Source of the DNA: Synura sp. LO234KE | Taxonomy: Eukaryota > Sar > Synurophyceae > Synurales > Mallomonadaceae | Direction of reading: 5' to 3' | NCBI GenBank assembly: GCA_015143735.1 | Contig: VKHC01000457.1 | Span: 1-11,863, forward strand | DNA: 11,863 bases | Shown here: piece by piece, positions 8,701-11,863 of the stretch | Position numbering within the stretch: the first letter of the stretch is position 1 | Layout: every line of letters begins with the position of its first letter | Program-made: the position numbers and the translations under genes | Notes under the pieces: model-generated | The model's input: only the letters and a program-made list of their open reading frames with translations | Databases searched by the model: none | What the model was told of the DNA's origin: nothing

Positions 8701-11700
8701 TGCCTGTAGGGAGACGGGCACAGGGTTAGTTCAAAATCGTGGATTGATTGCTCAAGTCCATGACACCCTCCCACACCCTCCGCTTGATCCTTTCCCTCTC
8801 CCCCATCACTTGTGCTCTTTGAATAAATATAATTATAGTAAAGCTCCCCCCTCTTCTCCACGCGCAAATTTTAACATAGGGAACAACTGATCTACAAATA
8901 TAATCTTCATGGAAGGTTACGAAATCAATACTAGCGTATCGTAATCAAATCGCTACACAACCCACTTCATCAGTGATATTATGCACTCCTCTGGACTACT
9001 GAGCGAAGAGGCACTTAGGACAAAGTAGTAGCTATGAGCAAGTCCTAGAGCGGTCTAGGTCACATGACACATCTTCCCCCGCTCCCCATATTCCACCCCA
9101 CCCTGCTTCCATGTTACGCACCGTCTCGTATGTGTTGACATTCCTTGGAGTTGATTAACATGTCGTACAGCTGTTCTTGAAGAGGCGTCAGACGGCAACA
9201 CACAAACTGTACACACGTTGTACACGAGCCATTACTCGGGTTTGTTTGGTTTAAAATACTCATGCATAGCGCTGCCTTCATTTTCGTAATCAAGCATGAC
9301 CGGCGCTTACCTGCACGAGCTTAGGCGGGAGGTGTTGAGCATTCAGTATATTTCCTCTCTTCAGAATAAACTCGTTGACAATGGTGGACAATTCCTTCTG
9401 CAGCTGCGCGCCGCGTCGAATCTAAACAAACACAGGAGCAGTCAGCAGTCACATTGAGATTCACAGCACGAGAACGTCTATTCGCATCTCCGCCATGGGC
9501 ATGGGATCGGGTGAGAGAGATATTGAATCAGTTGTGAGATACGTAAGGCAGGCTACAGTAGGCACAAACACGCCCACCTCCTCAGGCGTAGCGTCGGGTT
9601 CTCTTGCGAGCAGGATAGGGCGCTCGTAACTGACAGGCGTGGGGAGGGGACAGGTAAGCTAATAAAACGGCGAGAAATCATCTAAATCAGAGCGATCTCC
9701 CCCTCTGCTCACTTCCTCCTGAACTCCAAAGGATTCCCGAGCACTCCCGGGTTACAGAAATTAACCATATTGAAGAACTCCGACAGTTCGTTTTGCATCG
9801 GGGTCCCTGACAACAGAATCCTGTGACACAAGTTCAGGGTGACATCCACTGTTGATGAGAGTGGGATTCGGATTCAGACAGGTGCACCTCTTCTTAGCAG
9901 GGAGGGAGTCCAGGGCCTGCGATAGTCCGGACTCCGCGTTCTTCAGTTTGTGTGCCTGACGGGCGGTGGGGTATAGAGTTACATACAAATGTGTGGAGCA
10001 GTGTGGTAGGAAGGAGGAAGGCCGCTCGTGGACGAGGGGTCGCGAGAAACAGATAGATGGGAAGTAGGAGCATAATATGATCCTTAGCGTTTGACTGTAT
10101 GTGTGCACTATATTTTACACGGTGGGAACGCCCATATCTTTTGGTTCAATAAGGCCCCGCGACCTGTTCCAGATGTGACCTCTCTTTTGTTCCGCAACCA
10201 AACAACCACCAGTCAGAAAGACGACCGCTTGCCGTACCTCATCGCATATGAGCATGTCACAGGCGCTGTGACTTGTGCCCCCGCCTCCTGACATCCGGTT
10301 TGTACCGTTCCCGGCCAGGGTCTGGGTCGGTGAGAAGAGAGCACTGTACCTCCTCTGTGTCTCATAGGACACGATGAGGACACCCTTGCCGCGGTGCTGT
10401 GACACAGGCACAGGCATGTGTAAGCAGACACAGAGATGCTGTTAGAATACCTGTTAGTATAGAATACTTGGTCCTCATCCCTCACAGGGCCAGAACACGA
10501 TAAGATTTATAAGCTGATAGGCCAAAATATTGCATAACCCGAGCAGCCCACTGTACTGCCTCAACCAACAAAATGATTTTATCAACTCAACCACTATATT
10601 ACGTACTTGTATGAAATGTTCGATGGTCTTCTTGGGCTCTCCTCTCACGGCGAATGTGGGGCACTGGTCCCCCACCCATCTCCTGATCTCATTATCCCAG
10701 TTCCCTAAAGGATGACGTTCATGCAACATCGGAATGACTGTGGGACGCAACAAGACTAACCCCATCAACACACACACACTTATACTCACCACCACCACCC
10801 GACCGCCGTGGAATACCGTTTCAAGACAGGGACACAAGACTGACCCCAATCAACACACATACACACCACCACCACCGACCACCGTGGAATACCGTTTCAC
10901 GACAGGTAACGTCTTCTCCGGTCCTTACCTACGAGTGACGTGGGGCACACAACCACGGCCTTCCTCACCGCACTGACGCCCTTCTCGAAGCCCTGGGTCA
11001 CGGACACATCGATATACACAAAGGACGACGTGAGCCCGCAGCTCTTCAACCGCAAATTATACACGAAATAATAGCTGATAAATGCAGCCGATTGATATTG
11101 TAGCAAATAATATGTAATATATATACATGTATATAACCCAATCTTAGGAGATCCGGAACACTGCTGTGGACAACATATCAAACACTTAAAATAGGTAATA
11201 GGAGAGATGTTTCTGGAGGCGTGGAGTTACAGGGATCTAGAACTACGTCACCTGATTCAGTAATGTCCATAGAATAGTGATACTCATCAAAGTTTTCCCA
11301 AGACCCATGTCATCCGCCAGAATACAGCCCTGCAAAGCCGTTACATCAAGAATTCGATTTGAAGTTACTAATCTGGTAAAGTGTAATATTTAAAGAATTC
11401 TTGTTATTGAGGAGGTTTACCTGACCCTCGAAGCCTCGTAAGCCCATCGTGCACTCGAACAGAAACTGGACTCCTGAAGAAACCATGGAGAAGTCAACGT
11501 TAACACTACGTATATGGTCATTTTCTATCGGGTTAGTATCTGTGCTATACCTTCCCGTTGGTGAGGTCTTAGCTTGCTAGCTAATGCAGGAATAACCTGT
11601 TTCAAGGGAATAAGTCAGATCAAGATTTCTACTGCTAACAGTCTACCATCGTACTATGTTTCCATATGGGGAAAAGTTACCTCGATCTTTAGCGCTTCAT

Positions 11701-11863
11701 CTTCTGGATGTTTCCACAAGATAAGAGGCTCGAAGGGTGGCAGAGACTGTACGGGAACATCTCCTTCTATCTTCTCTTCTTCTTCCTCTATCGCATTAGG
11801 CATTTTTACTGGGACAAATTCTCCCGGTAAAAGTCCTGGCCCAAGCCTCCGTATACCAAGTGT
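2627..11863 (-). CDS. RAD54: RAD54/RAD54B-type SWI2/SNF2 DNA translocase with long C-terminal extension (5' partial)
   Basis: The product is a nuclear ATP-driven double-stranded DNA translocase of the RAD54 group, which works with RAD51 in homologous recombination. The frame is open to the window edge, so the N-terminus is missing. My model has 34 exons that join without a stop to 1160 residues. Core landmarks are [17 protein letters not shown] (motif I), DEAHKLKN (II), LLSGTPMQN (III), [18 protein letters not shown] (V), [13 protein letters not shown] (VI), [12 protein letters not shown] and [19 protein letters not shown] resembles RAD54, while LSKEGL and LAREPD resemble RAD54B, so the subfamily is open. 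The last ~577 residues are an extension not seen in the RAD54 proteins I know. Introns are GT-AG except one GC-AG, and range from 67 to about 424 nt. Exon coordinates are given in the block entries that follow. Confidence 0.93.
2861..2928 (-). other. NZF / RanBP2-type zinc finger
   Basis: The finger is [10 protein letters not shown]-(8)-C-V-M-C-G, residues about 1093-1115 of the visible protein. The order W-x-C-x2-C...N...C-x2-C defines the RanBP2/NZF fold. Ubiquitin-binding NZFs such as that of Npl4 carry Thr-Phe right after the second cysteine and a hydrophobic residue between the last two; here they are TF and M. The Asn-to-Cys spacing is 8 rather than the usual 6, an unusual two-residue insertion. 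Other RanBP2 fingers bind RNA, so that remains an alternative. Confidence 0.85.
2861..3936 (-). other. Extension, large exon 33: coiled coil, charged disordered tail, zinc finger
   Basis: At 1076 nt this is by far the largest exon of the gene (most are 24-111 nt). It encodes 358 residues. It opens with a short coiled coil ([20 protein letters not shown] and on to about residue 793), followed by basic KRRGRGKE, acidic and Ser/Arg-rich tracts, RGRGRAR repeats, a WNKENC motif and finally [10 protein letters not shown]...CVMC. Composition is strongly biased to E, R, S and G, suggesting disorder. Start is at TTGCAG|CAA. The end is the donor GCGG|GTACGT, two bases into a glycine codon right after the last zinc cysteine. 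Confidence 0.88.
4179..4341 (-). other. Extension, UIM-like helix: exons 31-32
   Basis: Exon 31 (4341-4287) and exon 32 (4202-4179, only 24 nt) encode [18 protein letters not shown] and VSFVFGLE. They are the only combination I found that carries the phase-2 end of exon 30 to the phase-0 start of exon 33. [12 protein letters not shown] resembles a ubiquitin-interacting motif (acidic lead, then L-x-x-A), but the usual serine four residues after the alanine is aspartate. Exons this small need transcript support. Confidence 0.6.
4612..5636 (-). other. Extension, first part: linker exons 25-30
   Basis: Exons lie at 5636-5583, 5505-5401, 5306-5220, 5139-5077, 4949-4893 and 4685-4612. Most junctions are phase 0. 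The products include [73 protein letters not shown] and VPLLTFSS, then the acidic [24 protein letters not shown] and PDEEDFN. Exon 29 uses acceptor TCCTAG|GTCCCG, which gives the phase that lets exon 30 read as the acidic stretch; a later AG (TTCAG|TACGAG) would break it. I do not recognise a named domain here. Exon 25 is the least certain. Confidence 0.75.
5704..5918 (-). other. RAD54 C-terminal zinc-site region, exons 23-24
   Basis: Exons are 5918-5860 and 5752-5704. They encode [13 protein letters not shown] and [21 protein letters not shown]54 proteins have a similar F-S-x-x-E-L-x-x-L-F helix, then THD.L.C..C, where the His and Cys residues coordinate zinc (family knowledge from the RAD54 crystal structure). 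His571, Cys576 and Cys579 of the visible protein are conserved. A fourth ligand could be a cysteine of the next exons (RCGEF, 5505 onward), but that is inference. Confidence 0.85.
6621..6796 (-). other. GC-AG intron splitting the motif V region
   Basis: This 176-nt intron has donor AACAG|GCGAGT and acceptor AATTGTAG|ACTGG. Only this cut joins GINLIGGN to [11 protein letters not shown], one of the best conserved stretches of the family, in the right frame. Nearby GT dinucleotides give the wrong phase. The donor otherwise matches the strong AG|GYRAGT form typical of GC-AG introns. The intron also carries a short GACCGACA microsatellite (6731-6760). Confidence 0.88.
7525..7948 (-). other. Longest intron of the RAD54-like gene (424 nt), with diverged internal repeat
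   Basis: The intron runs from CGAAG|GTAAGA to GATCCAG|AG. The flanks join QAIE to [10 protein letters not shown], matching the family, so no exon needs to be hidden here. CCTCGAGATGG occurs at 7599-7609 and 7659-7669, with looser similarity around it (a roughly 60-bp unit). Confidence 0.75.
10266..10349 (-). other. 84-nt stop-free intron (or retained coding segment) in lobe 1
   Basis: The boundaries are AGGAG|GTACAG and GTCACAG|CGCC, between SYETQR and ACDMLICDE. The segment is exactly 28 codons, in frame, with no stop. Spliced, the protein has about 7 residues between SYET and the LICDE strand; unspliced it has about 34. RAD54 and RAD54B have about 14 (from memory), so neither form is a perfect fit. 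Both products would be full length. Confidence 0.6.
10745..10906. repeat. Imperfect tandem duplication inside an intron
   Basis: Copy 1 is 10745-10830 (86 bp) and copy 2 is 10831-10906 (76 bp). Both hold CAAGACT-ACCCC-ATCAACACACA, a CACCACCAC run and GTGGAATACCGTTTC followed by AGACAGG or CGACAGG. They differ mainly in the CA/CAC stretch. The whole array sits in the 224-nt intron between exons 5 and 6 (10928-10705). Confidence 0.9.
11681..11863 (-). other. Exon 1 (partial): N-terminal segment before the ATPase core
   Basis: The segment is open in phase 0 from the window edge to donor GAG|GTAACT (61 residues). It contains [13 protein letters not shown], an acidic [10 protein letters not shown] run and [14 protein letters not shown]. 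The LILW motif resembles the short conserved segment just before the first helicase lobe in RAD54 proteins. The internal ATG at 11801-11803 is probably not the start, because the upstream frame is open and coding-like. Confidence 0.8.

Larger units (their letters stand above)
6130..9421 (-). other. Inter-lobe region and helicase lobe 2, exons 12-22
   Basis: Exons lie at 9421-9311, 9206-9122, 8703-8652, 8433-8382, 7988-7949, 7524-7484, 7303-7218, 7078-6989, 6865-6797, 6620-6513 and 6211-6130. They encode [14 protein letters not shown] and HLPPKLVQ, then [37 protein letters not shown] (where RAD54 has KLCNHP), [88 protein letters not shown] and [18 protein letters not shown]. Motifs IV to VI are complete, including the arginines of motif VI. 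Phases agree at every junction. ICSHP is split between exons 14 and 15, which makes the acceptor at 8434 non-obvious but well supported. Confidence 0.92.
9578..11596 (-). other. Helicase lobe 1, exons 2-11
   Basis: Exons lie at 11596-11551, 11473-11421, 11329-11252, 10992-10929, 10704-10607, 10396-10350, 10265-10238, 9955-9888, 9820-9713 and 9629-9578. In order they encode [25 protein letters not shown], the ATP-binding loop [11 protein letters not shown] (residues 97-107), [42 protein letters not shown] (the Mg-coordinating DEAH, residues 198-201), [19 protein letters not shown] and [17 protein letters not shown]. Phases match at every junction. Motif I has ADD where most family members have ADE. 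All catalytic residues expected for an active ATPase are present. Confidence 0.92.

Noticed and set aside
11801-11803. ATG as the start codon of the RAD54-like gene
   Set aside because: The same frame is open for 20 codons upstream to the window edge with coding-like sequence (GEFVPVK), and a RAD54 N-terminus would normally extend further.
1-11863. tRNA or rRNA genes
   Set aside because: I looked for B-box-like GGTTCGAATCC arms and rRNA core motifs on both strands by eye and saw none. A covariance-model search was not possible.

Overview
The window is eukaryotic nuclear DNA. It is intron-dense, uses GT-AG splice sites, and has no operon or Shine-Dalgarno logic. Its two protein genes end tail to tail, separated by about 1.4 kb. 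A tyrosine-kinase-like (TKL) kinase fused to a U-box is not an animal architecture, and the many short introns suggest a protist or another non-animal lineage. I cannot name the organism from the sequence. I rebuilt the exon models by hand from splice signals, reading phase and remembered family motifs; no alignment was run.

Plus strand, 1-1246: the 3' part of a TKL-type protein kinase gene whose last domain is a U-box ubiquitin ligase domain. The N-terminus lies outside the window. One 86-nt intron (622-707) is clear. The junction near 179-224 is unresolved: either a very short intron or a frameshift. A possible AATAAA signal lies at 1452.

Middle, 1247-2626: no recognisable gene. It holds a compact cluster of short palindromic repeats (1660-1868) built on a CTATAG core. 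Part of it is a 36-nt unit that reads in frame on the minus strand as PTIAGD-x-x-LDI.

Minus strand, 11863 down to 2627: the rest of the window is one gene, a RAD54/RAD54B-type SWI2/SNF2 DNA translocase. Its 5' end is outside the window. I resolve 34 exons and 33 introns. The joined exons total 3483 nt, 1160 codons plus stop, with no internal stop and all phases consistent. The ATPase core and RAD54-type C-terminal zinc site (about residues 61-583 of the visible protein) are cut into small exons. A further ~577-residue tail follows. It contains small linker exons, a UIM-like helix, one very large exon (1076 nt) coding a charged, probably disordered region with a short coiled coil and a KEN motif, then an NZF/RanBP2-type zinc finger with the CTFMN...CVMC residues typical of ubiquitin-binding NZFs, and a basic nuclear localisation signal at the very end.

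The main point of interest is the second gene. It looks like a recombination motor with a built-in ubiquitin reader, and by chance or otherwise it sits beside a kinase-ubiquitin ligase fusion. No functional link between the two genes is shown by the sequence. Other things worth checking are a GC-AG intron at a conserved helicase motif, an 84-nt stop-free in-frame intron that could be retained, a (GTAC)4 run at the donor that splits the zinc finger, and a tandem duplication inside an intron.
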